The translations under genes were made by a program, and so were the position numbers. A stretch of 56,610 nucleotides of DNA, taken from Lachnospiraceae bacterium UBA7199 (GTDB lineage: Bacteria; Bacillota; Clostridia; Lachnospirales; Lachnospiraceae). Each line of letters begins with the position of its first letter. Within the stretch, counting starts at the first letter, position 1. The notes beneath the pieces were generated by a model. It was given only the letters and a program-made list of their open reading frames with translations. It was not told where the DNA came from and did no database searches. Below, piece by piece: positions 26,086-34,628 of the stretch. The DNA is taken from NCBI GenBank assembly GCA_002490775.1, contig DKUR01000004.1, forward strand, positions 1 through 56,610, read 5' to 3'.

Positions 26086-26852
26086 CCCGTTAATTTCCTT
26101 TCAATAATATCTACAATCTTTACCAGAATTAATCCAATGATACCAAGCAGAATAATGTACATCAGCATTGGTGCCGACTCAAAAGAGTTGGACAGAGAAC
26201 GGATTCTCATACCAATACCAGCCTGTGCTCCGGTAGATTCCGCTGCAAGCAGTGTTGTAAGAGCAGCACCCAGTCCAAGGCGGACAGCAGTGATAATAAA
26301 CGGTACTGTAGCAGGACAGATAATCTTAACAAAAATGTCAAAATCATTTGCACCAAGCACTCTGGCTGCCTTGATCAATGTTACATCAATATTTTTAATT
26401 CCCTGATAAATCGTAATGCTCATAGTCATAAATGTACAAATCCAAATCAAAATAATTGCAGGTTTTTGTCCTACGCCAAAGGTGATAACCAAAAGCGGAG
26501 CATATGCCAGTGCAGGAATATTACGGATAAAGTTAATCCACGGTTCAATAATTTTCTGAACAGGCTGATACCATGCCATGAGAAATGCAATTGGAAGCGC
26601 CGTAACAAACCCCAATCCAAATCCGGCTGCCACGCAGGTCAAACTGCTTTTAATATCCTTCCAAAATACTCCCCTCTCAAGCATTGTCCCCACTGCCGGA
26701 ATTACCTTGTTTGCAAAGGGGAAGCTTCTTCCCGTAGCCTTGCCCAGTGAAAGCAAATACCACACAACCAATGCCGCACAAAGCGAAATCAGCAGCCAGA
26801 CTTTTTCGTTAATAGTAACTTTTTTCTTTTTTGACGTTTTTTCATTGCCCAT
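26064..26852 (-). CDS. ABC permease, SsuC/TauC type
   Basis: 262 residues with six predicted helices. The EAA-type loop is TLIKAARVLGANDFDIFVKIICPATVP. The following AVRLGLGAALTTLLAAES is a family-typical stretch. A Lys-rich cytoplasmic start (KTSKKKKV) precedes helix 1. First gene of the importer set, with its own candidate promoter upstream at 26953-26980. Confidence 0.93.
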   Translation of the reverse strand: MGNEKTSKKKKVTINEKVWLLISLCAALVVWYLLSLGKATGRSFPFANKVIPAVGTMLERGVFWKDIKSSLTCVAAGFGLGFVTALPIAFLMAWYQPVQKIIEPWINFIRNIPALAYAPLLVITFGVGQKPAIILIWICTFMTMSITIYQGIKNIDVTLIKAARVLGANDFDIFVKIICPATVPFIITAVRLGLGAALTTLLAAESTGAQAGIGMRIRSLSNSFESAPMLMYIILLGIIGLILVKIVDIIERKLTGWQETIS

Positions 26853-27139
26853 TTTAACTACACCCTCCTTCTCTAAATTTTATACTTTTGTTTTAGGCGC
26901 AAAAAAATTTTTTAAACAGCCAAGCTTTTTTAATCTATTACCATCCCCTTTTATTATAACATTTTCGAAATTATTTTCAAGCAAATCAAACTCTATGAAA
27001 ATACTTTCATTCCCTTTGTGCATGTTTTATATTCTTAAAACACATTTCTATTTTTTTTATATCATTTGCACATTTTTTTGTTTTCTATTTCTTTTTTGGA
27101 TTTCTGCATGCAATGAGAATGCCAAAAGCTTCAACTGCC
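26853..27139 (-). other. Intergenic region between the TauE/SafE gene and the importer
   Basis: About 290 bases, very T-rich on the plus strand. I see no gene and no convincing terminator after the TauE/SafE gene, so readthrough from the upstream catabolic operon into the importer is possible. The only clear signal is the promoter listed separately. Confidence 0.5.
26953..26980 (-). promoter_or_regulatory. Candidate promoter of the NitT/TauT-type importer
   Basis: TTGAAA (26975-26980) and TATAAT (26953-26958) on the minus strand are separated by 16 bases, about 100 bases ahead of the permease start. Confidence 0.6.
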
Positions 27140-27928
27140 CTAAATATACCTGAAAATATTATATATATTGATACAGATAATCAGCATCATCAGCGCCATG
27201 AAAAGCTTATCCACCATTTTATTATCCATTTTCTTATTCACTTTACTTCCCACCAGTCCGCCAACAACACCGCAGGCAATCATCAAAGCCAATATTTCCG
27301 GCTTAAACTGTGGAACATTTCTTTTCAGCAAAGTGGATAAAAGACTGGATATCTGGGAGAACATAATCACGTAAATGGAGTACATTGCTGCTTCCTTAGT
27401 CGCCATTGAAAAGAAGAAAAACAGCACAACCAGATTAATTGGCCCCCCGCCAATTCCCAAAAAGGAGGATAAAATTCCCAGTACAATGCCAATTCCAAAA
27501 ATAACAGCTTTATTCTTTATTTGCCAGGTATGGATTTTTTCTTTAAAAATGGTATAGGCCAGTGTTCCCGCTGTAAGCAGCAGCAGCACAAAAGCCTGAA
27601 TTGCCCCAACTCTGCTTACATTGGTCAGGCGTCCGATGATTCCCTGATACAGTTCCTTTCCTGTCACGCCTCCCACTACGCCGCCAAGGGCAAGCACGGT
27701 TGCAAAAACCTTATCAAATACAAAATCATGCTTGGCTTTCAGGTTTTTGTAAAGAGAAACCACCGACATGGAAAGCACAGTACATCCTGATAGAAATGAG
27801 ACTGTGGTAACCGCCATAACGCCCGTCGCATCCAGCACCGGCTTAATGATCACTCCGCCTCCTATTCCACAGATTGCTCCTACCGCCGAAGATAGAAAGC
27901 ATACCACTATAATAATCAGATACTCCAT
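27140..27928 (-). CDS. TauE/SafE family anion exporter
   Basis: 262 residues from the ATG at 27926-27928, which follows GGAGG by eight bases; a TTG at 27943 is an alternative. It has seven to eight hydrophobic segments and the duplicated glycine motif GAICGIGGGVIIKPVL (N-half) and FLGIGGGPINLVVLF (C-half). The family exports sulfite, sulfoacetate and other organosulfonates, and some members serve as sulfolactate exporters in sulfoglycolysis operons. Here it is the last gene of the amino-sugar/glycolytic operon, 18 bases after the chemoreceptor fusion and next to a sulfonate-type importer, which hints at a sulfonated or other anionic product. Confidence 0.88.
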   Translation of the reverse strand: MEYLIIIVVCFLSSAVGAICGIGGGVIIKPVLDATGVMAVTTVSFLSGCTVLSMSVVSLYKNLKAKHDFVFDKVFATVLALGGVVGGVTGKELYQGIIGRLTNVSRVGAIQAFVLLLLTAGTLAYTIFKEKIHTWQIKNKAVIFGIGIVLGILSSFLGIGGGPINLVVLFFFFSMATKEAAMYSIYVIMFSQISSLLSTLLKRNVPQFKPEILALMIACGVVGGLVGSKVNKKMDNKMVDKLFMALMMLIICINIYNIFRYI

Positions 27929-27946
27929 CACTACCGCCTCCAATGC

Positions 27947-29887
27947 TTACCGCGCCGCCTGTATCATGTTATCCAGCAAAAGATACTGATTTACCGGAAC
28001 AGTTTTTTCTACCGCACCGGACTGTATAAACTCTTTTTGCTGAATCTCATAAAATCTGCCCACATCGCCTCTTTTCGCTCCAATGCTTACAAATCCGCTG
28101 CTCAGCCATTGTGCATCCTTACGCTGTTCGTAGGCGCTGTTCTTATCAATTTTAGTAATCTCCGAGATCCAGTCAGAAACCTGCTTCACATTACTTTCAA
28201 TTGCCCTGTAATTCATTCCCTGATAAATTGCTCTGGTAAACCGAAGCACTATGTCGGGATGTTCCTTTGCATATCCGGGCAGCGCAATCCAGGAAGAGAT
28301 AGAAGCTGTTTTTTCTGAACAGGTCATGTTATTAGCAAGAATTACCGCATCATTGCCCAGTTTTTTTCTTACTTCCAGCGTGTACGGAGACCAGATCACA
28401 CCAGCATCCAGTTCCCCTTTTCTCATGCCTTCCACTACTTCCTCCGGCTTCATATTGATAATTTCCATCTCGTCAGGGGTGATTTCTGCCATTTCCATAG
28501 CAATCCGTAAAATGGTCTCACTGGAAGCATTTTCAACATTTCCTACCTTTTTGCCCCGAAGATCCGTAATTGTCCTCACATCATGGGATCTGTTTCCTAT
28601 GACCGCCTCTGCATTGGACAGATGAGACATCAACACAATGCTTGCCCTGCCCTTGATGCAAAACTTATGGGCGCCATTGCCAATATAGCCAAAGTCAATT
28701 TTCCCTGCTTCCATTGCCTCAATGATTTGCAGTCCATTAGCAAACTCGAAAAGTTCCACATTTAACTGTTCTTTCTCAAAGGCTCCTATCCGCATTGCAG
28801 GAACAATGGAACATAAACTCCCGTAGTTAGGCATATAGGCCACACGTATGTTTTCTGTCTTTTGTTTTGCATTTTTTGTAGTATCTGCTGCTTCCTTTTC
28901 ACAAAGCTCCTTCACTTGTCCATAGGCTTCAAATGCAGCAAAGGTTTTTTTCCCAATTCCCAAAGACTGGTCAACGATACTTTTAAAATGAGAATCTATC
29001 ATTTCGGCTGCCGAATAATTGCTGCCGCTGAGTTTCTCCAAAGACTGCATATGTTCGATAATAACATTTTTTTCACGATCCATTTCTTTGGAGTTTGTAT
29101 CAATCTGCCGCACTTTCGTTGCCGTATTCTGTATCAGCCGGTTAGTTTGCTCCATCAAAGAACTGGTTTTTTCAAGGCTCTGTGTCTGTCTCTTAAATGC
29201 CTCCTGCACTGTTTTTATGTTCTCCACTGATTTATTGGATTTTTCCTCCAGTGCATTAATAATGCTTCTAATTACCTCCGCACTCTTCTGGCTCTGTTCT
29301 GCCAAGGCACGTATCTCCCCTGCAACCACCGCAAATCCTCTTCCTGCTTCTCCTGCCCTTGCAGCTTCAATTGAGGCGTTCAAGCTTAAAAGATTCGTCT
29401 TGCTGGCAATGCTGTTAATCATACCAATTGCCTGACGGATATCATGGGTTGCATGATTGGTGTCCAATGTATTTTCTGAAATTTCTTCAATGCAGTTTTC
29501 TGTGTTGGCATTTTCAGCAAGAAGTTCTTCAAATATTCCCACAACCTCTTCATTACTGTTTTGCATATTTCTGGCAATACTGTCCAATTCACCCACATAA
29601 TCATTGGTCTGCTCAATTGCTTTTCCCATCTCAATGGTAATGTTGTTAATTTCTTTTGTCCGGGACAGGAGCTCACCATTCCCCTCATTGAGTGTATCAA
29701 TGGAGTTTCCAACCTTATTGATCTCCACATTCATGCCATCTGTAATATAATTCATTTCCAGAATGTTTTGACTTAAGTTTTCTAATTGGGGGGTAAATTG
29801 TTCCAGAAGTTTTTTGGGATTACTTCTTCCATTATTTATCGCCTTTGAATCTAATGTTTTTGACTTTTTGCTTTTAAACAATTTCAT
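27947..29887 (-). CDS. Soluble methyl-accepting chemotaxis protein fused to a NitT/TauT-type solute-binding domain
   Basis: 646 residues with no signal peptide and no membrane helix. Residues about 25-340 are helical. They include the chemoreceptor signalling hairpin tip, read as TNLLSLNASIEAARAGEAGR followed by GFAVVAGEIRALAEQS (about 160-200), where CheW and CheA would dock. From about residue 350 the protein becomes a solute-binding domain (AYMPNYGSL, GYIGNGAHKFCI, SSETILRIAM) collinear to the end with the lipoprotein at 24125-25222. It should sense the cytoplasmic form of the ligand taken up by that importer. It lies inside the operon, 24 bases after the aldolase gene and 18 before TauE/SafE. 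No cheA or cheW is in the window. Confidence 0.9.
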   Translation of the reverse strand: MKLFKSKKSKTLDSKAINNGRSNPKKLLEQFTPQLENLSQNILEMNYITDGMNVEINKVGNSIDTLNEGNGELLSRTKEINNITIEMGKAIEQTNDYVGELDSIARNMQNSNEEVVGIFEELLAENANTENCIEEISENTLDTNHATHDIRQAIGMINSIASKTNLLSLNASIEAARAGEAGRGFAVVAGEIRALAEQSQKSAEVIRSIINALEEKSNKSVENIKTVQEAFKRQTQSLEKTSSLMEQTNRLIQNTATKVRQIDTNSKEMDREKNVIIEHMQSLEKLSGSNYSAAEMIDSHFKSIVDQSLGIGKKTFAAFEAYGQVKELCEKEAADTTKNAKQKTENIRVAYMPNYGSLCSIVPAMRIGAFEKEQLNVELFEFANGLQIIEAMEAGKIDFGYIGNGAHKFCIKGRASIVLMSHLSNAEAVIGNRSHDVRTITDLRGKKVGNVENASSETILRIAMEMAEITPDEMEIINMKPEEVVEGMRKGELDAGVIWSPYTLEVRKKLGNDAVILANNMTCSEKTASISSWIALPGYAKEHPDIVLRFTRAIYQGMNYRAIESNVKQVSDWISEITKIDKNSAYEQRKDAQWLSSGFVSIGAKRGDVGRFYEIQQKEFIQSGAVEKTVPVNQYLLLDNMIQAAR

Positions 29888-29911
29888 CCTCTCATCTTTC
29901 TTTGGCTCATT

Positions 29912-31069
29912 TTAAATTCCAGCTTTTTTATAGCGCTCTGCCATTTCATCTAAAGTAACACATTCTACCAAAGGCGCTTTTCCTACAGAACCAAATTTAA
30001 TAATCAGTGTTCCCACTACTTCCTTTACACCAGCTTCAATGCAGCCCACAATTGCTGCCACATCCTCATCAGGAATCGTTCCTTTCATCAAAGTTTCCAT
30101 AATAGGTGTTAAGAATACTCTGGGATCAACCTGTGTCTTATTTTTCTCTAACAGCTCATAAATTGCCCCAATGGAAGGACTGTTTTGTTGTTCCGGATGC
30201 TTTGCAAAAAATTCCTTCATATTTCTTGTTACGGCAAGGCGGATATCGGTATCCACATTAATTTTGCCTATTCCGCAGGGAATTGCCTTCTGCAGTTCAT
30301 CGGCAGAGATTCCATAAGCATTCTGCACATCACCACCCAAGGCATTGATCTCATCCACAATATATCTGGGCACAGTAGAAGATCCATGAGATACTAAAAC
30401 GCCAAACATATTTTCATGATTCATGCACTCTTTAATGGCAATTGCAATTTCTTTCCTTAATTTTACATCCTTTCCCTTGGAAGGTCCATGCATAGTGCCA
30501 TAAGAAATAGCCAGACAGTCCACTTTTGTTTTCTTAAAGAATTCTACTGCTTTAAGGGGATTTGTATAGGTGGATGAAGCGGCAAATACATGATCCTCCA
30601 CGCCGGCTAAAACCCCTAATTCACCTTCCACCGTAATTCCTCTTTCATGGGCATATTTGACAACTTCTCTTGTAAGCTCTACATTTTCATCAAAAGGGAG
30701 AGAAGAACCATCAATCATGACAGAGGTATAGCCTCCCTCAACAGCCGCCTTTACAGAATCAAAGTTTTTGCCATGATCCAAATGGAGCACTACTGGTACC
30801 GGAGAGCCTTCCCCGTACTTTTTAACCGCATCTGCAATATTTCTTGCGCCAATCTTCTTATCCTCTAAGGTGGCATTTATAAAATCACACCTTCCTCCCA
30901 TAAAACCATTGGCAAGATCTGCTCCCTGTAAAATTGCCGCTGAACGGAACATTTCATGTACTTCTATTACTGCTTTCGCCTGTGCAACTGCGTTAACATT
31001 AAACGCACCCTGTGCATAATGATATTTATCCGTTGCCTCTAACAACGGTCTTAAAGGTACTAATGGCAT
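29912..31069 (-). CDS. Class II fructose-bisphosphate aldolase family protein
   Basis: 385 residues, longer than the usual 280-310. A zinc-aldolase TIM barrel with the metal motif VLHLDHGKNFD, EGELG, the segment SYGTMHGPSKG and the phosphate-binding KINVDTDIR are all present. A C-terminal extension after about residue 310 carries a Cys in a VGCIEAGVKEV stretch. AAAGGAGA precedes the ATG. Expected to split fructose- or tagatose-type 1,6-bisphosphate to two trioses. Its position 13 bases after nagA, in an operon with PFP and TIM, suggests a dedicated catabolic aldolase, not the housekeeping one. A modified substrate is possible. Confidence 0.85.
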   Translation of the reverse strand: MPLVPLRPLLEATDKYHYAQGAFNVNAVAQAKAVIEVHEMFRSAAILQGADLANGFMGGRCDFINATLEDKKIGARNIADAVKKYGEGSPVPVVLHLDHGKNFDSVKAAVEGGYTSVMIDGSSLPFDENVELTREVVKYAHERGITVEGELGVLAGVEDHVFAASSTYTNPLKAVEFFKKTKVDCLAISYGTMHGPSKGKDVKLRKEIAIAIKECMNHENMFGVLVSHGSSTVPRYIVDEINALGGDVQNAYGISADELQKAIPCGIGKINVDTDIRLAVTRNMKEFFAKHPEQQNSPSIGAIYELLEKNKTQVDPRVFLTPIMETLMKGTIPDEDVAAIVGCIEAGVKEVVGTLIIKFGSVGKAPLVECVTLDEMAERYKKAGI

Positions 31070-31082
31070 AATAGATCTCCTT

Positions 31083-32231
31083 TCATCTGATAACTTGTTT
31101 TCCCATTACAAAAGTATCTGCTACATTATTTTCTTCATCCAGAATAACAAGGTCGGCATCTTTTCCTTCTTCTATGGAGCCCTTCTTGTCAAATACGCCG
31201 ATCAGTTTTGCCGGATTTTCCGTAAGAAGCCTTAAAATTTCCTCAATAGGACGTCCTGTAAACTTCATAATATTCTTTAACGCCTGCCCTGTGGTCAATG
31301 TGCTTCCTGCCCGGACGCCATTAGATGCCAGCTTTGCATCTCCGTCCACTACTACCACATCATTTACGCCAAGCTTGTAATTACCATCAGGAAGCCCTGC
31401 TGCCATAATGGAATCAGTAATTGCAACTACCTTATCCAGTCCTTTTGTCTTAAGAAGGAGACGTACAACTCCCGGATGAAGATGACGCCCGTCGCAGATT
31501 GCCTCACAATAAATATCAGACTCCATAGCAGCACCCATAATTGCCGGGAAATGCTGGTGAAGCAGCTTCATGGCATTAAAAATATGGGTACAGGATGCTG
31601 CTCCGTTTTCGATGGCTTTCATGGAAGTATCATAGTCTGCCCCTGAATGTCCGATTGCTACTACAATTCCAAGCTCCTTCATGGCAGGAATCGCATCCAC
31701 AATGCCTTCAATTTCAGGAGACACCGTTATATATCTGATATTCCCTTCCGCTGCTTTTTGATATTCCTTTAAAAGCTCCACATCCGCATCCCGAAGGAGA
31801 TGTTCCGGCATGGCGCCTTTAAATTCAGGTGCAAGAAAAGGACCTTCCAAATGAATTCCCAACAGGTTCGCACCGTTATTTTCCATCTCTTTATGCTTTT
31901 TAAATTCATCAATGCACCAAAGTGTCTGCTCTTTGGTATCAGTAAGCACAGAGCAAAGCCAGGAGGTAGTTCCCTGAGTAGCCATAAAATGACCGATCTT
32001 TTCTAATTCTTCCGCTGAAGCAGCATTTACGTCCACGCCTACTGCCCCGTGGGTATGTACATCAATAAAACCGGGAACTACTCTTTTTCCCTCTGCATCA
32101 TAAACTGCTGCTCCATCAACAGGTTTTTCTTCTTTTGGAAGAATATGAAGGCATCCTCCTTCTACTCCGATAGTTTTCTCCTGAAAACCCCCATCCAAAA
32201 ATACTTTCCCATTTACAATATATTGTTCCAT
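31083..32231 (-). CDS. nagA: N-acetylglucosamine-6-phosphate deacetylase
   Basis: 382 residues from the ATG at 32229-32231 (AAGGAGAAGG upstream); a longer frame to 32303 reads through a palindrome and is unlikely. An amidohydrolase fold with the metal-binding start GFIDVHTHGAVGVDVN, HLEGPF, AIGHSGADYD, HIFNAMKLLHQH and the catalytic Asp in AITDSIMAAG. It removes the acetyl group from GlcNAc-6-P to give GlcN-6-P, the substrate of the NagB-like enzyme encoded upstream. Another N-acyl amino-sugar phosphate cannot be excluded. Confidence 0.9.
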   Translation of the reverse strand: MEQYIVNGKVFLDGGFQEKTIGVEGGCLHILPKEEKPVDGAAVYDAEGKRVVPGFIDVHTHGAVGVDVNAASAEELEKIGHFMATQGTTSWLCSVLTDTKEQTLWCIDEFKKHKEMENNGANLLGIHLEGPFLAPEFKGAMPEHLLRDADVELLKEYQKAAEGNIRYITVSPEIEGIVDAIPAMKELGIVVAIGHSGADYDTSMKAIENGAASCTHIFNAMKLLHQHFPAIMGAAMESDIYCEAICDGRHLHPGVVRLLLKTKGLDKVVAITDSIMAAGLPDGNYKLGVNDVVVVDGDAKLASNGVRAGSTLTTGQALKNIMKFTGRPIEEILRLLTENPAKLIGVFDKKGSIEEGKDADLVILDEENNVADTFVMGKQVIR

Positions 32232-32254
32232 TTTTTCCTTCTCCTTTCCCATAA

Positions 32255-32299
32255 CCGGCCCAAGGCTGCCCAAAGCATATGCTTTCGGCAGCCTGCCGG
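32255..32299 (-). repeat. Palindrome in the nagB-nagA gap
   Basis: AGGCTGCC-C-AAAGCAT and ATGCTTT-C-GGCAGCCT (32263-32294) form a 16-position inverted repeat with one C-C mismatch. CCGG (32255-32258) and CCGG (32296-32299) add an outer clamp. No U run follows in the direction of transcription, so it is not a standard terminator. It may control mRNA processing or relative expression within the operon. Confidence 0.8.
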
Positions 32300-32319
32300 A
32301 CACATCCGTAAAAAATTTA

Positions 32320-33138
32320 TTACTCTGGAAGATTTCCTACAAATTCCGTAAATTTAATGTTAATGTCTGGATGACTCTGTAAAAGGCTTACCGGGAAGTG
32401 TGCCTCGGGTTCTCCATAGGCCGCATGGCGTACCACGCTTCTGTGCCAGTCCCTAAAGCATCCAAGACGGATTTTTCTTGCATGAGAAATCTCATTAATG
32501 CCGATGGTGATACAGTAGTGGGGCATATCGTCCAAAGCACCATTCAAATCTCCAATAGAATTAACGGCTCTGGTTTCTTTTGAGATAGGAAGCACCCTGG
32601 TCTTAAGCTGTAAAAACTCTTCTCCGCTTAATTCATCCTGAGGTTCATTAAATGCTACATGTCCATTGATGCCGATACCGCCAAAGCAAATGTCAACGCC
32701 GCCCAGTTTTTCAATTAACTCGGGAATATATCCAAGGTTATTGGGATCTGGAAATACTCTCTGTTCTTCCGGCATAACCAGCTCTGGTTTCACCTTCGTG
32801 TAAACAGTTCTGTCCATAAAACCTCTAAAGCTTAAGCTGTGCTCTTTGGGTATCCACTGTTTATCGTCTGTAAGATACTCGTCCATGTTGATGAACCATA
32901 CATTTTTCAGATCAATATTTTTGCTGTTTACAATGTCCACAAAATATGGATATTGCCCTACGGGGCCTACCGGGCAAATAAATACTGTCTTTTCTCCCAG
33001 AGCATTTTTTCTTTCAATCTCATCTGCCATTTCCTGGGCAATTGACTGGAATACAGCCGCATTGTCCTCCATTACAATCAGCGGGATTTTGGGACTTTTT
33101 AACAGTTCCTCTTTTGTGTAATAGTAATACTCATGCAT
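32320..33138 (-). CDS. Glucosamine-6-phosphate deaminase/isomerase family protein (NagB-like)
   Basis: 272 residues. The active-site motifs of the family are intact: the catalytic Asp in NMDEYL, and GIGINGHVAFNEP with the ring-opening His. The protein is otherwise divergent (it starts MHEYYYYTKEELLKSPKIP). It should convert GlcN-6-P or a related amino-sugar phosphate to a ketohexose phosphate plus ammonia. Placed between the LarA-like gene (30 bases upstream) and nagA (88 bases downstream), it completes the amino-sugar branch of the operon. Confidence 0.83.
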   Translation of the reverse strand: MHEYYYYTKEELLKSPKIPLIVMEDNAAVFQSIAQEMADEIERKNALGEKTVFICPVGPVGQYPYFVDIVNSKNIDLKNVWFINMDEYLTDDKQWIPKEHSLSFRGFMDRTVYTKVKPELVMPEEQRVFPDPNNLGYIPELIEKLGGVDICFGGIGINGHVAFNEPQDELSGEEFLQLKTRVLPISKETRAVNSIGDLNGALDDMPHYCITIGINEISHARKIRLGCFRDWHRSVVRHAAYGEPEAHFPVSLLQSHPDINIKFTEFVGNLPE

Positions 33139-33168
33139 TTTTCTTTCCTTCCTTTCTTCTACGTATTT

Positions 33169-34620
33169 TTAACCGTTATAAACTTCGTCTTTCATCATCA
33201 AATGTACTGCACTCTTTTTAAAGGTAAGCGGCAATGCCAGAATGTGGGGATTTTCTCCCACATATTTCTTCTTTGCATCCTCTAATGCTTCTTCAATGGT
33301 TGCCCTGGTCTTTAATCCCATTCCTCTTGCATAGCCAGGCTCCTGTGCGCCGCAGATATAAATAGCGGAAGTGTTCATCTCAGCAATATGTCCGCAGGCG
33401 ATCATGGAAAATCCGTGGAAAGGATGAAATGCATTGGTATAGCGGTATTTGCGGATATATTCCTCATTGGTTGCGAAGTATTCTCCTAAGCGGTTCATAT
33501 CCGGCAGGATATTCATCTGGTCTTTCTGGAACATATCGTACATTTCCCTTAAATAAGGCCACAGTTCGTCATGGAAATAACCGTTACAGATAGAAGCACA
33601 GATAATAACACAGTTATCACTCATTACTCTCTTATGACGAATCACCTGAGCGGAAAGAGCCTGCATCATCATAATAGGATTGGTTCCCATTCCCTCTCCA
33701 TAATGGAAAAACTGAGGCATGCCAAATATCATTACATCATATTTCTTTTCTGCAAAAGGTACGTAAGTTCTCTTATCTGCCACCTTCCATGAAGCAGGCT
33801 GCATTACTTTTGCATAACCGCTGAAAATTGCAATCTGTCTGGAGGATGTATCCAGTACTGCATCGCAGCAGAAAAACTTTTTGCCCATGCATTTTTCCAT
33901 GTGCTGTCCGATCTCGTCAAACTTTGTCCTCATCAGGGAGTGGCCGCTCACCGGCACAAAATCCGGCTGATGCATTACCTTAGGCACATGGTGGGAAGCA
34001 ATGGATCTCCAGTGGGTGATGCCTGTTGCACAATGCTTGTAGCCGCCTGAGTAACCGCCATAAGGATTTCCCTGAGTATGTCCAATCAAAATGGCCACAT
34101 CACTGTCATAAACATACTTATTCATCAGAACCGGATCACCTCTGTCAGTGGTTCCTAAGTCTACCAGATGCTCGTAATCTTCACTGTCGTGGTTAATGAT
34201 CTGCCCACAGTTCCAGAACTCGTTGAAAAGCTCCTCCCCGAGTACGCCCCTGATTTCCTTTTCCGTGTTCTTGCGGTGGAGTCCGTTAGAGCAGATAAGA
34301 AGGATGTCCTTTTTCTCTACCCCTGCAGCATATAATTCCTGCAAAATCAATTTAATGGAAATTTTTCTGTGTGAAGTAGGCTGCTCGCCGCCTTTTACTC
34401 TGTCAGGAAATACAATGGTAACCTTAGAGCCTTTTTTTGCCAGCTTGGAAAGAGGTTCCATCCCCATAGGATTCCTTATGGATTCTAACGTCTTTGCTTC
34501 CAATTCTTCTTCTGGAATATAAGGCGGATCCGGAATGGTTTCTCCCGGAATAAAAACTTCTGTATCGTCTGGCAGATTGGCAGCCATAGTTCCCTGACCA
34601 TATTCAAATTCTAATCTCAT
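33169..34620 (-). CDS. LarA-like protein (DUF2088, nickel-dependent lactate racemase family)
   Basis: 483 residues. The N-terminal LarA_N-type domain carries NGLHRKNTEKE (catalytic-His region), and the cofactor-binding block is GGYSGGYKHCATGITHW, followed by SHH. The Lys in this block matches the residue that carries the nickel-pincer nucleotide in LarA. Characterised family members epimerise 2-hydroxy acids at C2; several act on sugar acids instead of lactate. The larB, larC and larE cofactor genes are not in this window. It sits eight bases after the TIM gene and 30 before the NagB-like gene, so its substrate is presumably an intermediate or side product of the same pathway. Confidence 0.8.
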   Translation of the reverse strand: MRLEFEYGQGTMAANLPDDTEVFIPGETIPDPPYIPEEELEAKTLESIRNPMGMEPLSKLAKKGSKVTIVFPDRVKGGEQPTSHRKISIKLILQELYAAGVEKKDILLICSNGLHRKNTEKEIRGVLGEELFNEFWNCGQIINHDSEDYEHLVDLGTTDRGDPVLMNKYVYDSDVAILIGHTQGNPYGGYSGGYKHCATGITHWRSIASHHVPKVMHQPDFVPVSGHSLMRTKFDEIGQHMEKCMGKKFFCCDAVLDTSSRQIAIFSGYAKVMQPASWKVADKRTYVPFAEKKYDVMIFGMPQFFHYGEGMGTNPIMMMQALSAQVIRHKRVMSDNCVIICASICNGYFHDELWPYLREMYDMFQKDQMNILPDMNRLGEYFATNEEYIRKYRYTNAFHPFHGFSMIACGHIAEMNTSAIYICGAQEPGYARGMGLKTRATIEEALEDAKKKYVGENPHILALPLTFKKSAVHLMMKDEVYNG

Positions 34621-34628
34621 ATTAATCT

